Positions 33,598-46,200 of a stretch of 62,214 bases of DNA are shown here, piece after piece. The notes below the pieces were generated by a model. That model was not told where the DNA came from, did no database searches, and was given only the letters and a program-made list of their open reading frames with translations. Source of the stretch: Trichinella spiralis. Its lineage: Eukaryota > Nematoda > Enoplea > Trichinellida > Trichinellidae. Positions within the stretch are counted from its first letter, which is position 1. Each line of letters opens with the position of its first letter. The position numbers were made by a program, and so were the translations under genes. Location: positions 1,833,499 through 1,895,712 of the forward strand of contig CM012954.1 in the NCBI GenBank assembly GCA_000181795.3, given 5' to 3'.

Positions 33598-36500
33598 ATG
33601 GCTAATCAACAAACGCATATTTATCAAGATTCCAACAAAATCAACCAGGTATCGAAATTTGTCGGCAACATGGTGAGCGCGGTGCGTGAGAAGGTGATGG
33701 GCGAATCTTGGTGGCTGCCGAGCAGTTCCAAAACGGTCGTCGAGATTCCGACACGTTCCGTTCGTCTGCTTGTTGAACAAGAACGACACGAACAGTTTGC
33801 AGTTTTTCGTGCTAATGAAAATCCAACCGGTGCAAATAAACTCTACCACGTGGTCTTGTACTGGATAGACAACAAAATGCTCTCGTTGAGGCGCTTCAAC
33901 GATTCGAACGAAGCTTCGAACTATTACAACATGCTGGTGCATCATTCTTGTCTGTTTCAATTGATAGGTTTGTTCTGCGCCCAATTGTACATTTAAAATT
34001 GTGCAAACGCACGCGTTGCAGATAATCGAAAAGCTCTCGACACACTTCTCGACTGTATTCAAGCCCATTCACTTTGGTTGCCAGTTCACGTTGCCGCCAA
34101 ATTGGGAATGAAGAACTATTTTGAACTGATCAAATCCAATCAACTGTGTTGCAAACAGTAAGCAGTAATTCGGCTTTTTCATTGTATACTGTCCAGTGTT
34201 CGCAGCAGTGCTCAGTCAGTTGTGTTTTGTAGACAATTATCGCACGTCTGCCAGCCGGAAGGCTGTTATCCGTTGCATATTGCGGTAGAAAGTGGCAATG
34301 TGGATTTGGTGGTCTATATGATTGATTGTTTGCAAGCCTCGTTGACTGTAACCGACATTCGAGGACAAACGCCGTTCCACTACGCTGCACGCACTAGCCC
34401 GACGATGATTACGGTTTGTGGAACAGTTTTACAAAAAAAATACCTTTTTCGTTCAACAGTTTCGATTTCAAATTTTCTCCCATTTAGGCACTGGCGTGCT
34501 ACGATAACGAGAAAAGCCGAATCAATGCACTGAGCAAGGATGGTTACACGCCGTTATTTTTGTCCATCAGTAGCTGCAAGCCAACTTGCACGGCAGCTTT
34601 GTTGAAACAAGGTGCCGTGCTGAATATTATGTGCAACGGTCGATCGCCGATTCACATGGCCATGCTGCAAAGCGGAAATAAACTTAACGAGTTTGTTTTC
34701 AGCAGATAACAATTGATCTTTTGCACGTTTTCATTCAATTCTTACATAAAGGATAATCAGGATCAATTTTTGTAATTATCTATTACAGTATCTCGTATAA
34801 CTTTTCTTTTTATTTTAAATATAATTCCAATTTTGCTTCAATTTATCTATTTTTTAAATATATATTATACAGTTATTATTTGATTTATTATAGAATGATC
34901 AAAACATTAGTCGAAGCATCTCCAGATTGCATTTACCAAGCTGAAAAGCAGACCGGCAACAGTGCACTGCACGTCGCCGGCAATAAGCAGGTGCGGGAAG
35001 CAAATATTTTTTTTTCAACTTCAAAAATATTATACAATAGTTCATATTATTTCTTGTAATGTTTTGAAATGTTTCTACTGAGATGTAGCAGTGTTATAGA
35101 ATTTGTTTTTCAAATATGTAAAATGTTAATGGAATTGAACCGAAGATTGATTAATTCGATTGTTAACTGTGTTCGTAGTAGTTAAATGTAAGGGAAAAAA
35201 CGCAGCGAGCGAACTTCAATTATAATTTTGTTTGTTACTGTTGGTAAATTTTAGGCTCTCAACGCTTTGCTGAGTGTTTGTCCTGACATTAATCTGAATT
35301 GTCGCAACAATGCCGGTCAGACTGCGCTTCATTTGCATACGTACTTGAACAATTTGAGCTGTGTAGTGGCGCTTTATTATCACGGTGCCGACTTGAACGC
35401 GAAAGATACGAATGGAAACACCAGTTTGCATATCGCCGTGTCGGTAATCGAACTTCGCCATTGTAGTTGAGGGAAATTTTTGCATTACGATAAATAATAG
35501 GCGGAAAATGAAAGCATGACAAAAGCGTTGCTTGTTCTCGGTGCCGATCCGAACATTGTCAACGACAATGGTCACAGTCCACGGCACACTGCTGCTCGAC
35601 TGAACGTTCGAGGAAGGTAAGCAAGGTTTCCTTTTATTTACTTCCCTGTTGGTTTGTTCAATTATTTATTGTTCAATTATTGTTCCACTGGTTTGAGGAA
35701 CTGATAAGCAACTATTCGTTTTTCACATTCATTCAGGGAGCTGATGAGATGTTTGATTATTGGTGGTGCGATTCGATGCCCGATTGAGAGTAGCGGTTGT
35801 GCGGCTACTTGTAGTTATCGTAATGCCGATGAAAGTGATCTTTCCGTCCAATATACTGCACTTAATTATTTGGAAAGTAAAATAAATAAAATTATACTGT
35901 CATTATTGTTATTGTTATTGTTATTACTATTATTTCATTGTTTGGTTTATTGTTTAAGCGGTTAGTGTTCGCAAGCAAGAAAAATGCATCAAAAAAGTTG
36001 TTGAAATGGCAGCTACTGGAAAGAAATTCGATGTATTGTTAAGCTTGGACGGTGGTGGTATTCGAGGCGTCATTTTAGTTCAGGCATGGGGGAAAATATA
36101 ATTTTTTGTCATTGTATTAAGTTCTGTTTTTTTTCCATTTTGTAGATTTTACTTTATATTGAAGCTGCATTGAAGAAGCCGTTGATTTCTTACGTCACTT
36201 GGCTTGCTGGTACTAGTACTGGAGGATTTTTGGCTGCTGGTTTGGCAAAAGGTAAAATAGCAGATTGTTTATATTTTTGTTCTATGTGTTAGAATTCTGT
36301 TTTAGGAATGTCACTTCGAGATTGTCAAAAAATTTATCTTCGAATGAAAGATTGTCTTTTCGAAGGCCGCATACGGCCTTATCAGAGTGATGCTTTTGAG
36401 CAGTTGATAAAGGCAAATATTGGCGAAACTTCCAAAATAACCGATATCGTCTCTCCAAAGTAATGATGAAAACGTTTGCTTTTGTTTATTTAGGAAAATT

Positions 36501-37454
36501 TGTAATTTATCTACAATTTTAGACTGATTATTACTACAGTTTTGGCTGAAAAGCATCCTGTTCAGTTGCACATGTTTCGTAATTATACTTTGCCGGGTGA
36601 CGACAGTCAGTGCTGCACCCAGTGTTCTTACATTCCCGGTACAGTTAATTTGTTGTTTATTGGCTTAATTTTTATTCATTTTTTTTATTTTTTTTTGACT
36701 AATTTCAAAACCATATTTGTTTTTTTGATTTATTTGTAGATATTCCACTGTGGAAAGTGCTGAGATGTTCCAGCGCCGCACCGACTTATTTTGACAGTGT
36801 AGACAATAAATTTGTCGACGGTGGGCTAATTGCAAACAATCCTGCTTTGGATTTGCTGTCAGAATTTGAACGTTACAAAAGTTGCCAAGAATTTTCAGTA
36901 AATTTTCATCAGTAAGTTTTTTATATACGCACGAAGAAAGTTATCTTTTCTAGGAATGCAATGAAGAAGCATCGGTAGGTTGTCTTTTGAGTATCGGTAC
37001 TGGCAGAATTCCAGATATGCCTATCGAATCACTCAATCTTGGTTTTATCAATGTGATTGACATGGTGAGCGCCTTTAAAAATCTCGGCTATATGATTATG
37101 GATCAAGTGACAGCTGCAGAAGGTAAATAAAATGGATATGAAATTGTCTTTTCTTTTTTCATCTACTTAAAAATGTCAGTTTGTGTTTATTGGTGTCGAT
37201 GAGTGCTATTTGTTTATTAATGCATTTCAGGTAGACCCGTTGATCGGGCCAGATCTTGGTGTCATTGTATGGGTGTGCCGTTTTTCCGCTTTTCTACACC
37301 AATGTCAAAAGACTATGCACTGGATACAAAAAGTGACCAAGATCTTATACAAATGATGTGGGAGACATTGGAATATGTTGTGAATGAGCGAAACGAAATT
37401 GCAAAGCTGGTCGAGTTGCTGAACACTCTTCACTCAAACAGTCGTTTCACTTAA
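33598..37454 (+). CDS. PLA2G6: Ankyrin-repeat calcium-independent phospholipase A2 (paralogue B)
   Basis: Second group VI iPLA2, transcribed away from paralogue A with a matching domain plan. About 15 exons starting MANQQTHIYQDSNK at 33598. The N-terminal domain shares the layout of A (YHVVLYWIDNKMLSLRRFND against [19 protein letters not shown]). Ankyrin repeats follow: EGCYPLHIAVESGNVDLVVY, RGQTPFHYAART, GRSPIHMAML, GNSALHVAGN, AGQTALHLHTYLN, GNTSLHIAVS and GHSPRHTAARL. The catalytic domain has LSLDGGGIRGVILVQ (near 36.05 kb), LAGTSTGGFLAAGL (near 36.22 kb) and [13 protein letters not shown] (near 36.83 kb), so the Ser-Asp dyad is intact. The C-terminal block GRPVDRARSWCHCMGVPFFR is closer to vertebrate PLA2G6 (GRAVDRARAWCEMVG) than the equivalent in A. 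No calmodulin-binding IQ motif stands out. Confidence 0.95.
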
Positions 37455-37531
37455 GCTTAAGTGTTAAATTAAGTTGCTCTAAAGTTGTATGTTTATTTTT
37501 GTTTTATTTTTTGCTTTTCTGTTTGGTTCAT

Positions 37532-37549
37532 TATATATATATATATATA
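37532..37549. repeat. (TA)n microsatellite
   Basis: A pure TA run in the 3' region of iPLA2 paralogue B; another lies at about 38335-38352. Confidence 0.85.
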
Positions 37550-37741
37550 CAATTACTGCCATTTTCACGTTTTACATAATCTACGTTATTTAGGAATAAT
37601 GTTGCCATAGATTTCAGCGTAGTGCTGGCTGTTCTTCTGTTATGCAAAATGTGTTTGCTATCTATTCTTTTAATTCATTTTCATTTTTCTAAGTTTCTTC
37701 TGTTTTAAATGATTTTAGAACAATGTTTTGTTCTGCATTAT

Positions 37742-37747
37742 AATAAA
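37742..37747 (+). terminator. Candidate poly(A) signal of iPLA2 paralogue B
   Basis: AATAAA about 290 bp after the stop codon; the first canonical hexamer I noticed on this strand in the 3' region. Confidence 0.4.
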
Positions 37748-40700
37748 ACAAGATAAAGTTTAACTGTTGACTACAACTGAAATTTCTATATAAAGTATTT
37801 AAGAATTAATGATATCATATATCATTTTATTATCAGTTATGACTTCCCAAAACGAATTGATTATTTAAATTGTTTTTATTTGTTCATTACAATAGAACCA
37901 TTATTGTTTTTGTTTGAAATGTTCAAATGATCATGAATTTGCATTTTAGGTTATACAACCAGAATTGAATTTGTGAACCTTTTCAAGCATGCAAGCCAGC
38001 CATAACCAAATTTTGATGTGTATTAAAGGTGATACTTAGAAATCAAGGATATTTTTATGTTAATGACATCTTTTTTTATTTTATTTAGTTTTCTCAATTT
38101 GTACTTGTAGGTATATTTTTGTACATTTACTTAAGGTACAGTAAATTTCTAAGTAAGGAAGTAAGAAAGAAATATTTGGTAATTATTATAGCAGCTTAGA
38201 AATGTAATTGAGCAAGTTGTATTTTTGCCAAAAAATAATTTTTTGACATAATTGTAAGGACATTACACAGAATTTATAATTTTTCTTTTTATTTGAAATT
38301 TTTTACTTTCATCATAGATCTGTCTATCTATCTATATATATATATATATATATTGATGATTGAGCATTTTTTATTGGTGAAGTTTTCTAGCACACGTCAT
38401 TGTTACGGCATTGTTATATAGCACTTTTGTGAACGAGGTGGAGTCGTTGCCAATGAATGACCTTTGCTGAGAAAGAACTCTGACCTGAGTCAACACCACA
38501 GGAAGTTTTTTTTTATTGTAATAAGTTTTAATCCATCTTCACTCTGATACAAATTGTCATCTAACTACTTATAAGTGCGACAAGATGTAATAATTTTTAT
38601 GCCAGTGTGAATTACAGAAAAAGGACTGTGAAGAAGTTAAAGACATATTAGAAATGAATGGCAAATTGTTGAACAGTGAAATAAATTGTCGTCGCTTATA
38701 TGGTGAGAAGTATGCTTCAGTAGTTGTACAGCATTGAACAAGTGTAAAGTGATTTGTTGAGGACCAAAAAAAAATAACGTCAAAACCCATAGCCCCTCAT
38801 CAGCTGACACTTTGGAAAGGATGTTTGCAAATGGTTATGGGCATATGGATGTATTTTTGCAGGGCACTGTTTTTTTGCGGTCGGTCTCAAGTGTTCGAAG
38901 AGTAAATGATGTTCAGCACTCAAGGCAGCAGTCGTAATCCTCACAGCGCCAGTTCTGTTTACTAATCAGATCTGTGAGCAAGCCTATGCGTCATAATCTG
39001 CTCGTTGACTGGACCGGCTAATATGGACCACCTTGCTTGGTCAACAAGCGGACCGCATGTCAGTATAGGATCGAGGCGACCGGGCCGTGGTTTTCAATTT
39101 GTCGACGTTACGCAGCACATCCACTAATGTCCACCTTGTCAACACCGGTCGGTCACTGTGGCGTCTTGTGCAGCCGCAGTGGCAGGAGGTCAAACAGCGT
39201 CGATTGCGCTGTGGCGCCGGAAGCTGATCAGCTTGGCTTTCGACTGTGGACAGTGATCATCAACTTATCGCTATTTCTCTGTGCAAATTGCCAGAGATCG
39301 ACCATTTTCAATTTGACATGCTCATCATGCATGTTAAGCAATATGGAGTCGCGTTTAAGCTGGCCTCATTTCAAACTAAAATGCAATGTATTTCAAAATA
39401 CAGTGTCGGTGTTCTGTATACCACTGTTCTTCCCCAAATATACTTGTTCAAAAAGAAAATTTGAGCAAAACCATAATTATTGTTGAATCAATATGCTTAC
39501 AAATACACACACGCAAACAAACACACACGTACATAATAATTGCATTAAACCAAGCTTAATCAAGATGCTAAAGATGACAATAAATAAGGTAAACTATGAA
39601 ATTTTTACTGTTTTAAATTTATTGTTATTATTTTACAATTGTTTTTTTTATTATTTTAACATGTGAAAAAGTGTATTTAATTTCTTTAAAGGTTTTATGC
39701 TATTATTTATTATACACGGCCGTGTAGTTTTAGGACTTGTTGAATTAATTTATAAAATTTGAATAATGTTAGTAATTTAATTGTAATTTATAAATGTGCA
39801 TGCTTTGTCATTTTTACGTCAAAAAGCATGTCGCTGTTTTGTTTTGTCATTTTTATTTCTTTTGTGATTTATTGTTGCATTTTTCTTTTAATTTGTGCTA
39901 TCTGAATTATGGGGTTGTTTTCAGTTTTTCTATTCATTAAAAATTTATTCCAGTGGAGAAAGCAGTTTCAGTTTGTTCAGTGATTATTGCAACAGAGCAA
40001 TCGATCAATAATTTTCAACAAGCTAATAATCGTTGAACGATTGCGACTGTCGCCTCCTAATGGTTGATTGCTGTTTCAGTAAAGCGTCCTTCAATCAGGG
40101 TAGCATTTGTTATTACACAGATGCAGCCTCTGCTTAGTAAGCTTTGCACAGACGAAATAAGAATAAAAAATGTTATTAAATTTTTGAAGATAGCAATTGA
40201 TCTTAGATTTGTAGAAAATGATCTTTTCCAATTAGAAGTGAATAAAATTCATTTGCTCTGTTCTACAATTTTACGTATGCATGTATATATGATTTCCATT
40301 TTTGCACATTTCACTTTCAATTTTTTTTCTAATATAAGTCAGTTATCGTATATAAAAGTATAGAAAATATTGTTTAGGATTCCAATTGTAGATTAAAACA
40401 TCGTAATATGATGCGTAAGTGCAGCAGCAGCTATATTCTGCAGTAATGGCAAATAGGTGCATTCTGAAGGCTGGAAAATGTTTATACAAGGCACGCACTC
40501 AGTGTAAAGTAAGACGTTACAAAACAAGTGCAATAGAAGTTGAGCTTTTCTAAAATAAATTCTACCTACAGAGGTTCTGAAGACTGAATTGTTTTAAATT
40601 GAAACTGAAAAATATACTTTGCTTTTAATTCAGCTTTTAAAATTTTAAATTTGCTTAGTGAAAATTGCTTCAACATTCTTTTTATTAAGTGAATATGCTT

Positions 40701-41940
40701 CTTGATGCTGATGCGTACCTTTTGACCGTCTTTAGTGAGCAGATGTTTTTTTATTATATCATTTAAACATAAAATTGTTTTTATTATATGTTAATTCACA
40801 GCTGTTTATAATTTGAGTGTTTGTTTATTTATTTGTCATTATTCAGTATTTTGTTATTATAATTTTGTTATTATGCATGCATGCATATATATCTTTGGAA
40901 TCAAAATTAACATTTTTGGTTTCATTGTTCATCGTGAATGCGATTAATATTGAAATGATGTAAGTAGAGGCAATTGTTGATGCACTTGCATATCAGGCAA
41001 TGGAAAATGTAGTTCAAGTGCGAGCTAGCTGAATTATTACTTTGTCTTTTATGTGAATTACTGAACTGTTACACTATTTTATATATTATTTTTGATATAG
41101 CTTTGCGAAAATTACAAATCACCTAATTTGTGACATATAACAAATAACTGTGAGTGTTTAACGTGAAAAAAGTCTTCAAAATAAATTATTATTTGCAGTT
41201 CCGTTTTTCCATTGTTGTTGCGTTGAAGTGTTATTTGTTTTAATGAATGCTGGATGTTTACGTTAAGATTAATTTTTATAAGATGTAGTGATGTTATCAG
41301 AATGACAAAGCTGCATTAGGAGCTACAAATTATAAAACAATATATCCTGAAATTTTGATGTTTTTTTTAAATAAGAAAGGGAATTTACTTTGTTCTGCTT
41401 CAATTAAATGAAAGTTAAATGTTTCGATATTTGGTAACAGTTAGAAAATTGAGATGTGCTAAAAATTTGTTCAGAATTGCTTTTCTTGGCGCTTGCAAGA
41501 AGTCAAGGGGCGTTTTCGAGCGCGTGATGAGTGTGTTTGTGAAAACGCAGTCCTATTCACGTATGCTGACTGACGGATCGGAAATTCTCTTGAGCCACAC
41601 TTGGATTAAGGCTTGAGGCTTGTTGCCTTGGTACTTCACCGCTTGTTCAGCGTTTTTCACCTCAATCGGTTTGTTTCTTTCCAGTTTCTTCTAATCGACC
41701 AAAACCGTCGAAAAGAGTCCTTGTACGATGGGCTCATGCTGGTTGTGGAGTACGGTAGCCTGTCAGTTGACCAATCAGCACGGAAGATGATCGTGCTCCG
41801 CCTGCAAGGGTCGAATTCATCCAATAGAAGTTGCTTCTCCTACCCAAAGTACACAAACCAGCCGCGACGACAATGCCCGTTTATTCATTGAGCAAACATT
41901 GTCGTCGGTGTATTGCAAACAAAATTTGGGGCTCATTCAG
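37748..41940. other. Gene-poor region upstream of the NK2 homeobox gene
   Basis: About 4.2 kb without a convincing gene. Most is very AT-rich. A GC-richer island at about 38390-39330 has open frames (such as 39037-39486) that show no family motif. A second GC-richer stretch at 41490-41940 leads into the homeobox gene and is probably its 5' UTR and promoter. Regulatory DNA for the homeobox gene is the likeliest content. Confidence 0.5.
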
Positions 41941-43262
41941 ATGATGTTCATAGGCACCCTGAAGGCAGCTGCGGTACCGGACACCAGTCTCTGCTCTTCA
42001 GCCGGCGCTCTATTGCAAGCTAGTTCTTCACAGCACCAGTCGACTCGATTTTCAGTTACTGACATTCTCAGTCCTTTAGAGGATCCTTTAACATCTCAGT
42101 GGCGAACACTGAAACCACAAATGATCATGAATTCTTTTGATGGCAGTTCACTTAATCCATTCAGCGCTTATCGGACTCCGCCGTCATCAACTATGCACTC
42201 TCAGCAAGCGCCAACGATGTCCAACCCATACTTGGGGCATTGTCCAGGTTCAGCTGGTGCTGGAGCACCTTTTGCATCTCATCAGTATCAACCGTCCACA
42301 GATTTTTCATCTTACGCTGCTGCAGCCGCTGCAGCCAATCAAACTGCAAGCTGGTATAATGCGACACATGACAGTCGTTTTGGAGGTGATTACATTTTTG
42401 CTGTTGCTTGCATTGTTTTTCTTTTGTTATATACTTTCCGGTAAATTGAATTTTAATTTATCACTGTTTTACAGTTCCAAGACTTATGGCTACGACTACT
42501 GGTGGCCCGGCACCGCCAAGCATGACCATGCTCGGCGCCTGCGGTATGCTAGATCCGGCGAAAGCCGCTGCCGCTGGTATTCAATTTCCAATGCCGCAAC
42601 GCCGCAAAAGGAGAGTGCTGTTTACGCAGGCTCAAGTATATGAGCTGGAGCGACGATTTAAACAACAAAAATATCTGTCAGCTCCAGAACGTGAACATCT
42701 CGCTCAGTTGATCAACCTCACCCCAACCCAGGTCAAAATTTGGTTCCAGAATCATAGGTATAAATGCAAACGACAAGCCAAAGAAAAGCTCATGCAAGAG
42801 CCAGACGCGGCCGCCAGTGCTGATGGGCAGCAGAAAATATCAGTCATTGACTCGGATCGTGAAAGTTACGCTGACTCACCGACGCCAAGTCGTGATTCTA
42901 GCGCTGGGCCAAGTGCAGTTGGATCACCGACGCCGGTCACCGTTGGCGCCGACATGTCTAGTCGGTCACCGAGAAAAATTGCAGTTTCTGTGCTGGTAAA
43001 AGATGATAAACCATCTGAAGAAGCTCCAAACATTAGTCCAGTTGTTGCGTCAATTGACTACAATAAGGCCAGCGGCATGTCGGGTATGCCGTGCACGCAA
43101 GGTAGCAGTTGGGCTCAGCCGCCCACGCATCCATTTCCTTGCCCTGCGCCTAGTTCGTTCAACTCATTTGCCAGCTCACATCTGGCAGCACCGACAAATC
43201 TCGGCTATACAACCATGCCTGGCTCATCACCGTATTACGCTCTGCACGCTCGTGGATGGTAA
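41941..43262 (+). CDS. NKX2-1: NK2-class homeobox transcription factor (NKX2-1/2-4, ceh-24, scarecrow type)
   Basis: DNA-binding developmental regulator; in animals this class patterns pharynx/foregut, ventral brain or associated muscle. Two exons, 41941-42385 and 42475-43262, join in phase 1 for 410 residues. Motifs: the TN repressor motif [12 protein letters not shown] at residues 37-48, close to NKX2-1 (FSVSDILSPLEE); [17 protein letters not shown], matching the NKX2-1 block SWYGANPDPRF; the homeodomain at about 190-249, with [20 protein letters not shown] and [16 protein letters not shown], including the Tyr54 that defines NK2 DNA specificity; and an NK2-specific domain [12 protein letters not shown] at about 315. 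Helix 3 has Cys where most relatives have Met (RYKMKR). A polyalanine run lies before the homeodomain. Starts at 41941 or 41944 are equally possible. Confidence 0.95.
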
Positions 43263-46200
43263 TCATACTTCCCTTCCCTAAAAATGTGTCTTTTTCTTCC
43301 TGTTCTAACGCTTGATGATAATTCTTTTTAAACATTTCTGTATTGTTGCACAAGCTACGTTTTTGCTTTCATCACGTCTTTTCACTGTTTGCTGGTATTA
43401 GTAAAGCATATCTGATGCGTTTATGAGGTGAAAAGAATGGCCGCAAAGGTCGGCTCAGTGACGAGGTCGAAGCGGATTAACGTGACCGGCTAGTAGAAAA
43501 GTTTGTAGGCAAGGCACGGCGTCCCGCAGGGTCAGGCAATCCGAGGGTCGCGCAGACAGTCCGTCGCCGCTTTGTGAAGCTCTGGCTGGGTCCCACACAC
43601 GTTCGCATTCCAATCCATCTATTGTGAGAACGTGAACCGCTAAATAATACCCGGCCTTAATAAGGCTAAGCTATTGTTTGGCTGCGTTAAGCTAGTTGCA
43701 CCTGCGTTTAGCGAACGCTAAAGGTGACGTGTGGCATGGGCGGCTTTTGTCTTTCGGCTGTGAAGGGCAGCATCAATCTCGAAACAAAAAGAAGATAAAA
43801 ATAAAGAATGAAAAAAACGCTCCACCCGAAAGAAGTGGAGAGTACTTTTCAGGCAACAGACACAGCAGAACCTACAAGTGATTCTTCTTTTTGTATGCTT
43901 GCTTCTTTGATTACAAACAAAACACGACAACAGATAATTTATGCGCTTGTTCAAATTTCCATCTTCAAATGAAATAATGCACTTTCTTCGATCATTTGTA
44001 TGTATAATGTGGCAATGGCAACAGATTTTTTGACAAAGTGAAATAAACTTGCACACATTGAGCATGATATCAATAAATTAAAGAAGAAAACGCTGGACAA
44101 CTTAAAATTATTACCTTACTTATAGTAGATTATAAATGTTAGTTTGTCAAATGATGGTCGCATCATGTTTAATCTACAACTCAGTGTGTCACTTTTATGG
44201 TAAAAACATCAGAACTTTTCAGTTTACAATACTTGGATGTCTTTGTTTTCTAAAATAAAAATGACATAGTTCAATTTAAATTTCAACAAACTTAAGAACA
44301 AACCGTGCCAGGAGCTTTTGAAAATTTGAAAAGGAAAAGAAAAACTTGTCAACCTGGTCTGCACAGTACTCTTGTAGATGTTGTACTCTTGATCAGAATA
44401 AATGAAAACCTGTTTTGAATTCACTAGCTCTGCCACATAAACGATATATATATATATATATATATATATCTGCTTCTTCATTTGCAGGTAACTAACTGTC
44501 TACTAATGATAAACACTAATTTTTTTAGTCATAATAGGTACTTTTGTAAAGTTATACAATTGAATAGGTAAGCAAACTGAGAGACGTTTGCATGATGCTG
44601 ATTAAGCATAAAATCTTATTGTATTGTTGGTTTACCTCTGGACTTTTAAAATTGTATAGTGAACTGTGTTAAGCAATACTAAAAATGCAATGAATTCCAT
44701 CGAATAAATGTATCAAAGTAAATGGAAATGAAGTAATATATTTATTTTTAAATTACTACAAAATATAATGTAAATATAAGTAAAAATGAATAAATGTATA
44801 TAGATAATTTTTCAAAGAACATTTTTAAAAGTCAGATTTCAATTTGTACAGAATTTGTTTTATATATGGATCAGATGGAATTGTATGACAATGGTAAAGA
44901 AATACTAGTCCAAATTGGCACCCAGTGAGGTCAGAGTGGATTGGATGGTCAGAGAAGAGTACTTATTTTGTTCTTGCCTTGGACAAGAGCAGAAGTCGAG
45001 CTTTCGTCTTTGCTTTTAACGTGTCAGTCAACGAGCGATTACTAGAGAAAAAGGCTGATAAGCAGCCAGTGGTCGAGAGGTTTTTGAGAACTTAGTAAGT
45101 ATGAACGAGAAAGAGCTATTCAGAGAATACAAATCGCGCAAGCCGTTTGTTGGACACTGGTCACCTTGCAATCATTTTATGTTTTAAAATTTTACATTAC
45201 ATTTAGAAGTACCAACTGTCGATGGCCTACTGTACTATATGACGTACCATGAGGTTGATGATTGGTCAGATCTTGTCGAATGGATAAATTAAATTTGAAG
45301 TGGACCCAATGAATGAATCATTGATTGTCAGACAATCGTAGCTGAATCTGACAATGGCTCTGTGTATAGCAGAAGTTGTCGACAGTTGCTGACAATTTCC
45401 GAATCTGGCAGGCTCTGTATCGACTCCTCTGTCCACTTGACCGCTTATCTTGCCAAGCTGGCATCCATTGCAGACGCTTCTTTAAATGTCATCGGCTTGA
45501 ACGGTCATTAGCGGCTTGCATGCACTTTCTTATGCTCCTTTACAAAGGCAAATCAATTTCCTTTCTTAGTTTAGACAAATAAATAGTTTACAATGTTTAA
45601 GAAAAGCAATTTAAACATCAACTAAAGAGTAGCATAACAGTATACGGTAATTTTGAATTCTCAGATACTGATTAACTATTTCCCGCTAGCTCAGTTTTTG
45701 TCATAATATTAGTTTGGTTTGTAATTTATTTTTCTCTATGTTAATGCGCACTTGAAATTTTACCATATATATAGAAATTTTTATCTAAGAATTACTAATT
45801 CAAAGTACCATTCATAAACAAATTATCACAATGCAATGCAGTTACTTTTATCCCAACATGATAAAGTTATGAAATGATTATTGAAATGTGAGTTATTTAT
45901 CATTTATTTGTTCGTAAAATGTTGCATCAAGGAAATCAAATCACTGAATTTTTCTTTAACTAACCTGCTTATAGAAAACTTTTGCAACTCAAACTTGTTT
46001 TGAAAATAATAGCAGTGCTGCATAGTATAGATTTACAGCACCCAGAAAAAATAGACCAGTTGTGATATTAAAAGGTTGTTCGTGTTAAAAAAAACAGTTA
46101 TCAGTGCCAGATTTAACAAAGTCTGTGAAGTTTGATGACCATTTACAGTGACCGTTCTTGCAGAAGTGTCACTTGAAGATATGTAAATTGTTTGCCATCA

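Noticed and set aside
39037-39486. 149-residue open frame in a GC-richer island
   Set aside because: No recognisable family motif, no splice-linked exons, and low-complexity neighbours. More likely a chance frame in non-coding DNA.
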